A DNA stretch of 64,000 bases from Alopecurus myosuroides (Eukaryota; Streptophyta; Magnoliopsida; Poales; Poaceae), in the NCBI GenBank assembly GCA_028641055.1, contig CM054058.1, positions 496,637,919 through 496,701,918 on the forward strand. Reading direction: 5' to 3'. Positions within the stretch are counted from its first letter, which is position 1, and every line of letters begins with the position of its first letter. Under the pieces are notes generated by a model, which was not told where the DNA came from, did not search any database, and saw only the letters and a program-made list of their open reading frames with translations. Shown piece by piece: positions 11,663 through 21,812 of this stretch. The translations under genes and the position numbers were made by a program.

Positions 11663-12313
11663 CTACTCCTCGTCGTCGTCGTCGGGGAACTCGTCGGTGA
11701 CCTCCTCCGGGTCATCGTCGTCGGCGAACTCGTCCGTGACCTCCTCGTCGTCGTCGGAGGTGCATGATGGTATGTCCGAGATAGGCCCCCACCTCGGATC
11801 GTCGCAGGCCCAGACTTCGCCGGCGCGGTCGGCCCGACGAAGCTCTTGCAGCGCCCTCGTCCTCGCCTCACGAGCGGCATCTAACGCGAGGTGGCGTTCG
11901 AGGCGGCGCTCCGCCCGCTCAGCCGCGCGGGTCTGCCAGAGCTCCTCGTCGGCGCTCTCCTCCCCCGGGTTGTTCCGGTAATACTCGCGGACGACGCGTT
12001 CTTCCCTGGCGTCGACTAGGCCCTGAAGCGCGCGGTGACGGAGGTGGAGGTGGTCGGCGGCAGTGACGATCTGCGGCTTCGGATCCCTGGCCTCCGCTTC
12101 CCAGACGGTGTGGCAGTCGTTGAAGTTCATCAGCGACCGCGGGCGGTTGAGGCGCCAGGCCGCCGCGTCCCAGGCGCGGGCGGCCTCCGCCTCCGTCGCA
12201 AAAGAGCCGAGGGGGATGCGGTCGTCCCCCCAGCGGATATCTGCGCTGAACATTCCGTTCTGCCGTGCTCGGACGCCGCGGAAGCCGGTGGTGCCGTTCC
12301 TCCTCGGAGGCAT
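11663..12313 (-). CDS. AP2/ERF-domain protein carried inside the CACTA element
   Basis: An intact 216-codon ORF, antisense to the other element genes. Residues about 8-65 form one AP2/ERF-like DNA-binding domain: TGFRGVRARQNGMFSADIRW, then LGSFATEAEAARAWDAAAW and RPRSLMNF. The middle is an Arg/Glu-rich, probably helical stretch (AAERAERRLERHLALDAARE). The C-terminus is strongly acidic (VTDEFADDDDPEEVTDEF), like an activation region. A TATA-like GGTATAAAC lies on the minus strand near 12372. AP2/ERF proteins are plant transcription factors; here the likely target is unknown. It may be a captured host gene or a long-standing element gene, since similar short AP2 ORFs are common in grasses (recalled knowledge). 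GC-rich compared with flanks. The copy in the downstream duplicate is truncated. Confidence 0.8.
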   Translation of the reverse strand: MPPRRNGTTGFRGVRARQNGMFSADIRWGDDRIPLGSFATEAEAARAWDAAAWRLNRPRSLMNFNDCHTVWEAEARDPKPQIVTAADHLHLRHRALQGLVDAREERVVREYYRNNPGEESADEELWQTRAAERAERRLERHLALDAAREARTRALQELRRADRAGEVWACDDPRWGPISDIPSCTSDDDEEVTDEFADDDDPEEVTDEFPDDDDEE

Positions 12314-12499
12314 GGTGGAAGCGTGACGGTGCGTGGAGAGGAGAAGACGCGCTCGAGGCGCGACAGTTTATACCGCGCCCTCCTGGCCACACGTCACAAC
12401 TCCCGCGCCACACGCCACCCTAACACAACCAAGCAAATATTTGCACATTACTACCCGACCTCAAAGTGAACACTGATCCAAGCATGGATGGATGTGTTA

Positions 12500-12815
12500 A
12501 AGGGGGGGGGGTGTAGAACAAAACAATCGGTATCACCATCATACAGCCCTACCGTGGCTACTCGGTGCAATATGCATACCAAATGCACGGTAGGACGTAT
12601 GATGGCGAATTCGGATGTTTTGTATTTGCTCGATAAACTGAATATATGATGTATCAAAGCTTAAAGGGGGATGTAGAACAAAACAATCGGTATCGCCATC
12701 ATACAGCCCCACCGTGGCTACTGGGTGCAATATGCATACCAAATGCATGGCAGGACGTATGATGGCGAATCCGGATGTTTTGTATATGCTCGATGAACTG
12801 ACCGGTGTATGAAGG
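12500..12815. repeat. Two-unit tandem repeat, period about 160 bp
   Basis: The segment starting TGTAGAACAAAACAATCGG occurs at 12512 and again at 12672, followed by the same sequence including ATATGCATACCAAATGCA and GTATGATGGCGAAT. Shorter 48-bp repeats with CAACGGCTCACAACAGCTCG follow at about 12890-12970. It is non-coding and lies between the AP2 and unknown-ORF genes. The same structure is present in the duplicate at about 21140-21456. Confidence 0.85.
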
Positions 12816-13056
12816 TGGGCTATATATAGGGTCCTCTGGCTCACAAAGTGTTGTGCTAGGGTTTTGATCCAACGGTTAAGAAACCACCTTATCCAACGGC
12901 TCACAACAGCTCGAAAGAAACACACCGTAGCCCTGATCGAACGGCTCACAACAGCTCGAAAGAAACACACCCCGGATCCAACGACTCACAAGCGCTTTAA
13001 AGAAACACACGATCCGTGTGATTCTATCTGATTGGTCCAAACGAAACCCTAACCCA

Positions 13057-13118
13057 TTTAGTCCCGGTTGGTGTCCCCAACCGGGACTAAAGGAATGTTT
13101 TCTTCTCGCTATATATAT
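13057..13118 (+). promoter_or_regulatory. Internal palindrome plus TATA box of the 181-codon ORF
   Basis: The palindrome TTTAGTCCCGGTTGG...CCAACCGGGACTAAA (13057-13091) is a copy of the terminal repeats but sits in the middle of the element. A TATA box (TATATATAT, 13110-13118) follows 18 bp later and the ATG is at 13171. Control by the element's own terminal-binding protein is an inference. Confidence 0.65.
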
Positions 13119-13170
13119 GTATGCATTGCCACACCATTGGCATAAACACATACAAACTCACCACTCTCTC

Positions 13171-13716
13171 ATGGCTTCTACCGTACCCACTCTAACATTC
13201 ATCCAGGCGGAGGCAATTTCCGCCTCGAACTACCCCTGCCCGTGCGGCTACAACGTTCCCGCCGGTTGGATGCTGAGCGCCGGAGGAGTGCCGGTCCCTC
13301 CTCTTCCTTAAGGTGTGGCGCGTCGGGCGGCCATCACGAACCACTACTATCACGAGCTCACGCCGGAGCAGCGGAGGAATCCCAGTTGGCATCCCGATAA
13401 CCAGCATACTTGGGATGCCTTCTTCATCAATCGGCGTGAGAGGGCGCTCGTCAGGTATGAGGAGGACGGCCTGCCTCCTGGGAACTTTCACGAAGCCGGT
13501 CGTCGGCTATGGTGGTCCGGCCGGACTCTACAGAGCGTCATGGACTACATCAGGGCCGGCGATATCCCCCGCCTGCGCTACCCTCAGGCCCAGTCCTGGA
13601 GTCGTGATCCTCCGAGGGAGTGCAGAGCACCGTCAGACGATAGTAAAAACGACGGCGGCGGCGACTACGACGACTACGAGTATATGTACTATAGGCCTAG
13701 GCAGGAGTATGACTAG
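13171..13716 (+). pseudogene. Unknown 181-codon CACTA-borne ORF, first copy with nonsense mutation
   Basis: I do not recognise this protein. It starts MASTVPTLTFIQAEA at 13171 and contains a Cys-Pro patch (YPCPCGYNVPAGW), a conserved-looking Trp-rich centre (ITNHYYHELTPEQRRNPSW, HTWDAFFINRRERALVRYEE, RRLWWSGRTLQSVMDYI) and an acidic/Tyr tail (YDDYEYMYYRPRQEYD). It has no signal peptide or membrane segment. In this copy TAA at 13309-13311 replaces the CAA of the duplicate, giving a 46-residue product or a shorter protein from a downstream ATG. Its position between element genes and behind an element-type promoter suggests an element function, perhaps a DNA-binding accessory like TNPA; that is speculation. 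Confidence 0.65.
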
Positions 13717-13970
13717 CAGATATCAGATCATGCATCTATGCTCTCCGTTTAGGTTTAGATCCACTCTAGCCATTATGTACTGCCTTTTTTATCTATATAT
13801 ATATTCAAGATGTGTGTGAATCTTTATGATTAGTTTTATTTTTCTGAATTTTCTGATATATTATTTGTATTTTTAAGATTTTAAAAAGAATTAGTTTTAT
13901 TTTTCTAATTTTTTTGATATATTATTTGTATTTTTAAGTTTGGGAAAAAGAAAAGTATTTGAATAACCAC

Positions 13971-14163
13971 CTTTAGTCGCGGTTCGTGTCACGAACCGGG
14001 ACTAAAGGCTCGTTCTGCGCGGGAACGAAAATGCCGCGAAAAATTGCACCTTTAGTCCCGGTTCGTGACACCAACCGGGACTAAATGCCCGCGGAGGGTA
14101 CCCCGGGGGACCTTTAGTCCCGGTTGCTGTCACGAACAGGGACTAAAGGCTGGACCTATATAT
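13971..14163 (+). promoter_or_regulatory. Three internal palindromes and TATA box of the Ulp1-type gene
   Basis: Palindromes lie at 13971-14008, 14049-14085 and 14111-14149, all built from TTTAGTC[C/G]CGGTT and AACCGGGACTAAA or close variants. TATATAT at 14157-14163 follows the last one after 7 bp. Transcription would then enter the GC-rich leader at about 14190. In the downstream duplicate a 36-bp deletion removes bases equivalent to 14095-14130, including the left arm of the third palindrome. Confidence 0.65.
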
Positions 14164-14189
14164 GCGCGGTGCCTTCCTGCCCCAAAATT

Positions 14190-15100
14190 CTAAGTCCCAA
14201 ACCCTCACGCCGGCGCCCGCTCGTCTTCTGCCTCGTCGCCGTCGCCGTCGCCCGCTCGTCTTCTGCCTCGTCGCCGTCGCCGTCGCCCGCGCAGAGGACC
14301 GCGCCGTCGCCGTCGCCGTCGGCGCGCCCTTCTCTCCACCGCCTCCACCCTGCTCCGCCCCCGCCCCGTCGCCGTCTCTCAGGTAGGTTCCCCGCGGGCC
14401 GTCGCCGTCGCCCTCGAACCAATGCCATCGAACGGCGCCATCGAACAGTGGCCGTGGCCTCCTCCCCATCTCCGTTCCCTCCCCCGTGGCCGGAATCGCC
14501 GGAATCGCCGGAGACCCGAGAGCCTAAACTGCAACCGCCGGCCACCGTGTGACGCCAGGGGTGACGTCATGATGACGTCACCTGGCCACTGTTGGCGAGA
14601 TTTTTTTTTTGATGACGTCATCGTGACACGTGGGGCCCACTTTATATGGAATTACAGAACATAATTAATCTTCTAAATAAAATAACTTTTAATTTATAAT
14701 TCCAAAAATTATGGAAAAATATGCAAAATGTTCAGAAAAATGTAAGCTATCTGTTTATATCATTTTCAATCATGTTTGACAAAGTTCAAAATGAGACCAT
14801 ATTTGAATTTGTATTAAATTCATTAAAATAATGATGAAAATAAGTTTTAATTCAATAAATTCAGAATATTAAGTGTAATATACCAAAATGACCAGGAAAG
14901 CAAATGCAACCTAGCTATGGGGTTCTCCAAGTCATTTGAGAAACTAATCTTGGACACACCTCTAAAGTATGGTTTTCCCCCTCCGGTGGTTATCGTTCTT
15001 CCACCCAAAACCCTAACAATCTGTTTTCCCTCCTTCTACGACAATATTTGCTAAGTCTCCTATATACTTAATTAATTTTTACTACATGCATGTCTGCAGG
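14190..15100 (+). other. GC-rich 5' leader with a leader intron
   Basis: The leader has GTCGCC repeats, with a 54-bp block duplicated at about 14212-14290. A splice donor (TCTCAG|GTAGGTT) is near 14380 and an acceptor (TGTCTGCAG|GAGTG) just before the ATG at 15109. The intron is AT-rich, in contrast to the leader. Arg- and Ala-rich ORFs here are products of the repeats, not genes. Confidence 0.5.
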
Positions 15101-15108
15101 AGTGACAT

Positions 15109-18100
15109 ATGGCGGACAATAGAGACCTGACAGCGGAACATGAGGCTGAAGGTTATATATTAGATATCATAGCCGGAGAACATGATGTAATCTCTTCTTA
15201 TCTGAACCTTGAGGATCAAGAAGGTGAAGGAGGAACAGACATTGTCGATGATCAAGGAGGTGAAGAAGGAACAGACATTGTGGATGATCAAGGAGGTGAA
15301 GGAATGGACATTGATGACGGAGGTCAACCGTCGACAAACGACGATCTCCAATTGCAAAGAACAACCACCTCCGGCGAGGTATATATATATATATATACAT
15401 TGAGCCTCTCGTGATACAAACTTACTGAAATGTGAATACATATGCACTAACGCGCGCGACTCTCTTTCTTATTTTAGCCCTCGGCCGGATCGAGTACGAC
15501 AACGCGTGGCAAATCCAAGGCGATGAAAGATTCCGAAATATATACCATGAATCAGTCGGTGTAACCGGCAAGCCCCTACAGCACACCACAAAGTTTATCA
15601 ACCAATGCGGAGTCATTGTTAGAGACACTGTCCCGATCACCGTCCAGGAATGGAAGGAGCCAAAGAAAACACGTCTTGGTTTCAGTTATGTCCACAAGAG
15701 AACGAAAAAGGAGATGTTCAGAAAGCTTATGGTACATTTCATTCTACCTCCGGAATACCACAAAATAGATGAATTCGGTGAGGAGGTTCCGGGTGGACGT
15801 CAGAGGAGGAGGCTAGTCAAAGAGTTCGCTCTTCAGAAGATGGCCGAAGCATTCCGGAACTTCAAGAAAAAATTATTTCGTGAATATGTCAGCAAGGGCA
15901 AGACTCTTCTTTTCACTGGACAACATGAGAAACTGAGAGATGATTGGACAGAATTTGTGACGCAGAAGAAATCGGAGCATTTCAAGGAAATGTTGAAAAA
16001 AAATAAGGCTAATGCGGATAAGAAACAGTACCATCATGTTATGGGGCCAGGAGGATACCGCGTTTTGGCGCCTAAGTGGCAGGCGATGGAGGACGGCCTG
16101 AGGGCAAGAGGAATCCCTCTAGGTACAGAGGGATGGGACGAAAGAGCCAAAATGTGGTGGTACGGGCATGGGGGATCGCTAGACCCGGAGACAGGGGCGT
16201 GTGTTCATCGGCAGAAAACGTTTGCTCCCACAAAAGACCTTGTTGACGCAATGATCAAAGCTCAAAAGGGCTGGATCAGGTTCAACAGAGAGAGAGACCA
16301 ACTGACCCATGCCCTCGGGAATCCTGAACACGGAGGACATATACGAGGCAAAGGAAGATTGCCGTGGAAAGTAGGGTTTTCCCAGGAGGGTGACCCGTAC
16401 TGTTACAGAAGCCGTAAGAGAAATATGGACCGGGCTGCTGTCGAAGCTGCAGATCTTCTGTCGAAGCTTGCAACGGAAGTTAGTGAGTTGAAGCAGACCG
16501 TGGCGGGAATAGTTGAGAAAGAAACAGCGGCGGCTGCAGGGCCGCATGAAGAACATGCAGCGGATCAGCGGAGAAGCAGCGTGGCTTCCACGGAGGCCCC
16601 GCCTGCAGGTGCTAATGCACCGATGACCGAGAGTCGTGCACCGGAGCCTCACTACCCCGTGGATGATGTAAAGGAGATGAAAGATTGTGATCTGCATTAT
16701 CCCGTAGGGAACATTTCCATGAAGGTAGCTACAGGCAGTGCTTTACCCTATACACCTGGAGCACTCCATCACAACAACCCCATTCCATATGGCTATGCTC
16801 GTGTCACGGTGGAAGACATAGTCCAAGAGTTTGAGGACCTAGAGATTGACATAGCTACACCCGAAGGGGAGAGAAGACTTGGAGATGTCAAGCGCCAGTT
16901 CATTCTATGGAAAAAAAATTACATAGTGTTTCCAGGCGAGACGCCAAGGCTAACAAGTCCACCCCCCTCCAATGGTGCAGGTGCTGGTGGTGGTGCTGGT
17001 GCTGGTTCACCTACGCCTCCTTCACGCCATTCGACGTCGTCCCCCGATCCACAATCTCCGGCGGGTAAGCAGCCGCCGCCCCCCATTCCTCCTCCGGCGG
17101 TTAAGCAGCCGTCGCCCCCCATTCCTCCTCCGGAGGATAAGCAGTCGTCGCCCCCCATTCCTCCTCCGGAGGATAAGCAGACGTCGCCCCCCATTCCTCC
17201 TCCAGCGAAGAAACAGAAGCAGGCGGACAGCAAGAGAACCCGCTCTTGGACTATTAACCCGGAGGCTTATGTACCTAAGACCACACGGGTACCGGAGCCA
17301 TCACTGAAGCCTATCCCCCCAAGGCCTTGGGAACTTAGTGATGCTGAAACCAAATTGGCCGTGAAGGCTGACGTTGAGAAATGGAAGGCCCGTCAGAAGG
17401 CGCTAAAGGAGCCTGAGCCCAAGGAAGTATTCCCTCCGAGTGTAGACAAGTGGGCTACGGGTTTCTTGTCGACACCGTCCCAAGCCGAGAAGAATTTGTC
17501 TAAAGACTATGATATTGAACTTCGTAAGCAAGCAAAAATATTGGAGGAGGAGAAAGCAAAAAGAAAAAAAAGCGGGAAACAAGTTGACCAGCTCGGGATG
17601 CAGAGTAAACAATCGATCCCCCCGCTCATAGTGAAAGCCGGTCCGGAACAGGACCCCGAGGTCATAAGAGCTGTGGCAGCAATGGGATTGACTGTAGCTA
17701 CTGCCATGGAAAATGCGTCCGAGGCCGGTATGTCTCTTCGTCTCTTTTTAGGCCTGGACGATGCGCCAATGGCTGAGGTAGCATTACAATATGAGAAGAA
17801 AGGGCCTCTCGTCGAGCCTACGCAGGAAAAGGATCTACCACCACTAATCCAAAGTCTGCTACGTTGGTACAAACAATTCATATCATGGACCGACAAAGAA
17901 TTTGTGTATGTGGATGTTACAGAGGAGCATCACACCAAAAAGTACACTGTACAAGTTGAAATGAGTGAATTGTTCCAGCTGTTCAATCTGCGCGAGCTCG
18001 ACAAATCTATCCTGAGTTGCTACGTTCTGTAAGTGATTTATTTCTACCTCATCTCGTTCTTCATTGCCTACACTATATATATATTTCTACCTCATCTGTT

Positions 18101-18980
18101 CAATATTGTCCTAACTATATTGTTGCGTACGCTATTATGCAGATTGAAAATTTGGGAATGCAAAATAAGACTCATCCATGATGTTGGGTTCATTGACCCA
18201 CAAATCATTAATGGAACTATGTTAGAACGTCACCTCGAAGACGTGGAGAAAGACTTGTACAATTTTCTTAGAAAGCATGAACTCAAAAGTTATATTCTAT
18301 TTCCTTACCATTTTGGGTGAGTGTTTCTCTCATGTTCCCATTCTCTTTTGTTTACTCCATGCATGGTATGTCTAATCGATAAGTTATGCATGACTGTGCA
18401 TGTAACGTGTCCACAGGTTCCACTGGATTCTGCTAAAAATTGAACTTGACACCTCCACAGTTTTTATCATTGACTCATTGAATTCAGATATAAATCTTTG
18501 GGTCGACATGAGAAAAATGATGCAAAGGTAATTATTTTCAATCATTTCCGCTCTATATCGACCGGTCCCTTTTGTTCATTTTCTAATATGCAGTAGCTAA
18601 TAACTCTCTTGTTCATTTAATTTTATTTGCAATGTAGAGTTTGGAGACGGTTCTCACATGAACATGTCGGTGGATTCAAAGATCAGCTACAATTTAAAAA
18701 TGTGGTCAAAGGTGTGGATAAGCAGCCACCGGGGACCGTTCTATGTGGATACTATGTCTGTGAGAACATACGGAAAGAAATCTCTGAGAGGAAGAAGGAC
18801 GAGACCACACGGAGGAGTCTCAATAACTTGCGGAGGACGCTTACTCCAGAAGCTCGCTTCCGACCAGTTCAAGAGGAAATAGCAGGATTTTTCCTTAGGC
18901 ATGTCATCGATTCCAAAGGAGAACACCATACGTCCACCGACGATGACTATTATACGCATCTGCAGCCCCGAATACTTTGA
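15109..18980 (+). pseudogene. CACTA second gene: acidic/Pro-rich protein with C-terminal Ulp1 (C48) protease domain
   Basis: A five-exon model fits the splice signals: 15109-15378, 15478-18028, about 18144-18316, 18417-18527, 18638-18980. Exon 1 encodes an acidic repeat (GTDIVDDQGGEE). Exon 2 holds a conserved CACTA region (FINQCGVIVRDTVPITVQEW, YHHVMGPGGYRV), then a four-unit Pro-rich repeat and a Lys/Glu helix. Exons 3-5 carry the protease: His in GFHWILL, Asp in FIIDSLN, Gln in DKQPPGT and Cys in LCGYYVCENIR, all present. Ulp1-type enzymes cleave SUMO or related modifiers; the role in transposition is not known. One base appears lost near 15551, which puts exon 1 out of frame with exon 2; this was already so before the duplication. 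Otherwise exon 2 is open for more than 800 codons. Exon edges are uncertain by a base. Confidence 0.8.
17064..17216 (+). repeat. Pro-rich minisatellite in the Ulp1-type gene, four 39-bp units
   Basis: Each unit encodes PPIPPP followed by a variable linker (AVKQPS, EDKQSS, EDKQTS, AKKQKQ). The frame is kept. The same array is unchanged in number in the duplicate at about 25679-25831. Such repeats form extended linkers. Confidence 0.85.
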
Positions 18981-19269
18981 AACTTGTTCGAATTTGTGTA
19001 TGGTCATCCATCTTAATTGTGTAATATGGAAACTTGTTCGAGGTTGTATATGGTCACCCGATATTGAATATATATTATATATTCCTATTGAATTCTCCTT
19101 GTTTGAAATTTCATATATATATGTGCATGTATATAGTAGCGTAAAATATATATATATGTGTACTGAAACTTCATCAAAATTAAAATAAAACACAAAATAA
19201 AGTATAAAAGAAATAAAACAAAACAAATTAAAAAGAAACCAGGTTTAGGGGGCCTAAAACCCTAAACCT

Positions 19270-19484
19270 GCGCCGGTTTTCAGTCCCGGTTAGCCACAAA
19301 AACCGGGACTAAAGGTCCTCCGCCGCGACGGACTCCTGGCGCCCACGTGGACGGGCCTTTAGTCCCGGTCCGTAAGCGGCGGGACTATAGGGGGGGGGGT
19401 TAGTCGCGCATAGCTAGTCCCGGTTGTGCGGCCGGGACTACTGGCCCTGGCGAACCGGGACTATAGGCCTATTTTCTACCAGTG
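19270..19484. repeat. Right subterminal palindromes and TIR of the CACTA element
   Basis: CAGTCCCGGTTAGCC/AACCGGGACTAAAGG, CTTTAGTCCCGGTCC and CTAGTCCCGGTTG/GGCCGGGACTA motifs lie in the last 215 bp and end in the TIR at 19484. They mirror the arrangement at the left end. A run of nine or more G is at about 19390. Confidence 0.85.
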
Positions 19485-20820
19485 ATACCACTCCTTAGCA
19501 TTAAAGCCTTGTTTTGTAGAGCAGTTGATTGAATCAACATACACCTTACGCCACAAAGGTACCAATTCATAACACAAGGAATAGACAGGATAACACCAAT
19601 ATGCCAAGACTGTTTTCTGTATACGGGAAAAAATGGTGTTAATGAAGTATCATGGCTCAAAATGTATAGATGAAAGGAATTCTTAATGCTACTAAGCTAA
19701 TTATAAATATAACTCAATAATTATTGCAATTGTCCAGATACATTAAGGAATGAAGTTGTAGACAATATAAAGTGGGGTTTTCAGAAAAATAGGGTGTCTA
19801 CTTTGTTAAATCGATGAACTGGAAACAATAAGGTATGCTAAGCTGTAGACCATCGGTAATGGAAGAGAGGAAACAAGTTTGTCTAGAAGCAACAGAACGC
19901 TAAAGGGCTCAAAATATTCGGTGGCACAAAAGTCATGCTGCAAAGATTTAAACAGGAACTGGCCACAAAAATAAACAGGAAGGCTTCCTTCAGTTACAAG
20001 CCGGAGAAAGCACTTACCAGAGATGTTCAAATAGGCCTGGTGCAAAATTGGGGGACCATTGTCAATAGGGTTTCCAGAAGCTATTAAAAATGCGTCCAGG
20101 CATATAAAGAGAAACAAGAGTTTTTAAGACCCGTCAGAGAAGTACCACTTCTCATGGGTGTCCCTAACATGGCACTCTATATAAGTTGTAAACAGAAGAA
20201 TTGTTGTCACTTGTACGCATGTAACAAGATAAGTTCAGGGATTCTAGGAATCTGATGGATTTTCTTATCCTCCCAAACTTGCCGGAATGTACACATATAC
20301 AAAGAGGGAACTAAATTGTAGTGGATATCAACTTGCAATGCTTACATATTCAAAACTAAAACCCATTAAGTATGAACTCCAGAAAAAACGTTAAATACAT
20401 CAATTTTAGAGTTTTTCAGCAGAAAAGGGAGCTATGGAAGTGGTCTTGACGTCTAGCCCTTGGAGATAAGTATGTCGACAATTCACTTTCAAGGAAAAGA
20501 AACAGGTTGGTATTTTATATGGTACCTGATATCTTTTCAATGCAACATGCATGCAGGATATTTGGGGCTTCTGGTATTGCATTGCCTACTAAAGTAGCAG
20601 CTTACATCAAGCATCTATCACAGGCATAAGCCTTTGCGGTCAATTCCAGTGACTGGATCTTCCCTCCGGAAATAACTATGAGACTATGTTCAAAGCCAGC
20701 ACCTGCCAGAAAACACAAGAGAAAAATATGTTGAGATCACTTAAGATGTAACATGTAGTGGATTCAATGACGAATGTACTCACTTGTTCCTTAATCCCTA
20801 CAAGTACCGAAGATAGGAGG
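19485..20820 (-). pseudogene. Duplicated relic of a V-ATPase subunit B gene (copy 1)
   Basis: Same sequence as 28101-29438. On the minus strand 20103-20017 encodes GNPIDNGPPILHQAYLNISG followed by a GTAAGT donor, closely resembling a conserved segment of plant vacuolar H+-ATPase subunit B. A further exon-like block is at about 20702-20620. Frames are interrupted, so it is a relic. See the entry at 28101 for details. Confidence 0.5.
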
Positions 20821-20951
20821 GCCTCCGCCGCCGTCGCAAAGGAGCCGAGGGGGATGCGGTCGTCCCCCCAGCGGATATCTGCGCTGAACATTCCGTTCTG
20901 CCGTGCTCGGACGCCGCGGAAGCCGGTGGTGCCGTTCCTCCTCGGAGGCAT
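20820..20951 (-). pseudogene. Truncated AP2-domain ORF created by the duplication breakpoint
   Basis: The first 43 codons match the AP2 ORF at 11663-12313, up to LGSFATAAEA. The reading then runs into the V-ATPase relic flank, which gives an unrelated tail to 20676. More than half of the AP2 domain and the whole acidic tail are lost. It still has the same upstream sequence, so it could be transcribed as a chimera. Confidence 0.85.
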
Positions 20952-21139
20952 GGTGGAAGCGTGACGGTGCGTGGAGAGGAGAAGACGCGCTCGAGGCGCG
21001 ACAGTTTATACCGCGCCCTCCTGGCCACACGTCACAACTCCCGCGCCACACGCCACCCTAACACAACCAAGCAAATATTTGCACATTACTACCCGACCTC
21101 AAAGTGAACACTGACCCAAGCATGGATGGATGTGTTAAA

Positions 21140-21456
21140 GGGGGGGGGGGGTGTGTAGAACAAAACAATCGGTATCACCATCATACAGCCCTACCGTGGC
21201 TACTCGGTGCAATATGCATACCAAATGCACGGTAGGACGTATGATGGCGAATCCGGATGTTTTGTATTTGCTCGATAAACTGAATATATGATGTATCAAA
21301 GCTTAAAGGGGGATGTAGAACAAAACAATCGGTATCGCCATCATACAGCCCCACCGTGGCTACTGGGTGCAATATGCATACCAAATGCATGGCAGGACGT
21401 ATGATGGCGAATCCGGATGTTTTGTATATGCTCGATGAACTGACCGGTGTATGAAG
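21140..21456. repeat. Two-unit tandem repeat, duplicate of 12500-12815
   Basis: Same 160-bp period and sequence as in unit 1, again located upstream of the unknown ORF. Confidence 0.8.
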
Positions 21457-21698
21457 GTGGGCTATATATAGGGTCCTCTGGCTCACAAAGTGTTGTGCTA
21501 GGGTTTTGATCCAACGGTTAAGAAACCACCTTATCCAACGGCTCACAACAGCTCGAAAGAAACACACCGTAGCCCTGATCGAACGGCTCACAACAGCTCG
21601 AAAGAAACACACCCCGGATCCAACGACTCACAAGCGCTTTAAAGAAACACACGATCCGTGTGATTCTATCTGATTGGTCCAAACGAAACCCTAACCCA

Positions 21699-21760
21699 TT
21701 TAGTCCCGGTTGGTGTCCCCAACCGGGACTAAAGGAATGTTTTCTTCTCGCTATATATAT
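21699..21760 (+). promoter_or_regulatory. Palindrome and TATA box of the 181-codon ORF, copy 2
   Basis: Palindrome at 21699-21733 and TATATATAT at 21752-21760, identical to 13057-13118. Confidence 0.6.
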
Positions 21761-21812
21761 GTATGCATTGCCACACCATTGGCATAAACACATACAAACT
21801 GACCACTCTCTC

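Larger units (their letters stand above)
7512..19484 (+). mobile_element. Complete CACTA (En/Spm) DNA transposon, about 12.0 kb
   Basis: The left end starts CACTGGTAGAAAATAGGCC at 7512 and the right end is its inverted form, GGCCTATTTTCTACCAGTG, ending at 19484. Both sides are flanked by ATA (7509-7511 and 19485-19487), the 3-bp target duplication of CACTA elements. Subterminal palindromes built from TAGTCCCGGTT and AACCGGGACTA lie at both ends and also at internal promoters. Gene order is transposase (+), AP2-domain ORF (-), unknown ORF (+), Ulp1-type gene (+). The transposase is broken, so mobility would need a transposase from elsewhere. The right 60% is duplicated downstream. Confidence 0.92.
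12182..20821 (+). repeat. Tandem duplication, unit 1 (about 8.64 kb)
   Basis: Bases from 12182 onward match those from 20820 onward at a constant offset of 8638, later 8616 after small indels. The unit covers the start of the AP2 ORF, the unknown ORF, the Ulp1-type gene, the CACTA right end and 1.34 kb of flanking DNA. Unit 1 ends with AGATAGGAGGG and unit 2 starts with GGCCTCCGCC. The two parental boundaries share only GGC, so the breakpoint has a 3-bp microhomology. Confidence 0.92.

Noticed and set aside
14156..14552. Arg- and Ala-rich ORFs on both strands
   Set aside because: They are produced by GTCGCC repeats in the leader of the Ulp1-type gene and cross a good splice donor.
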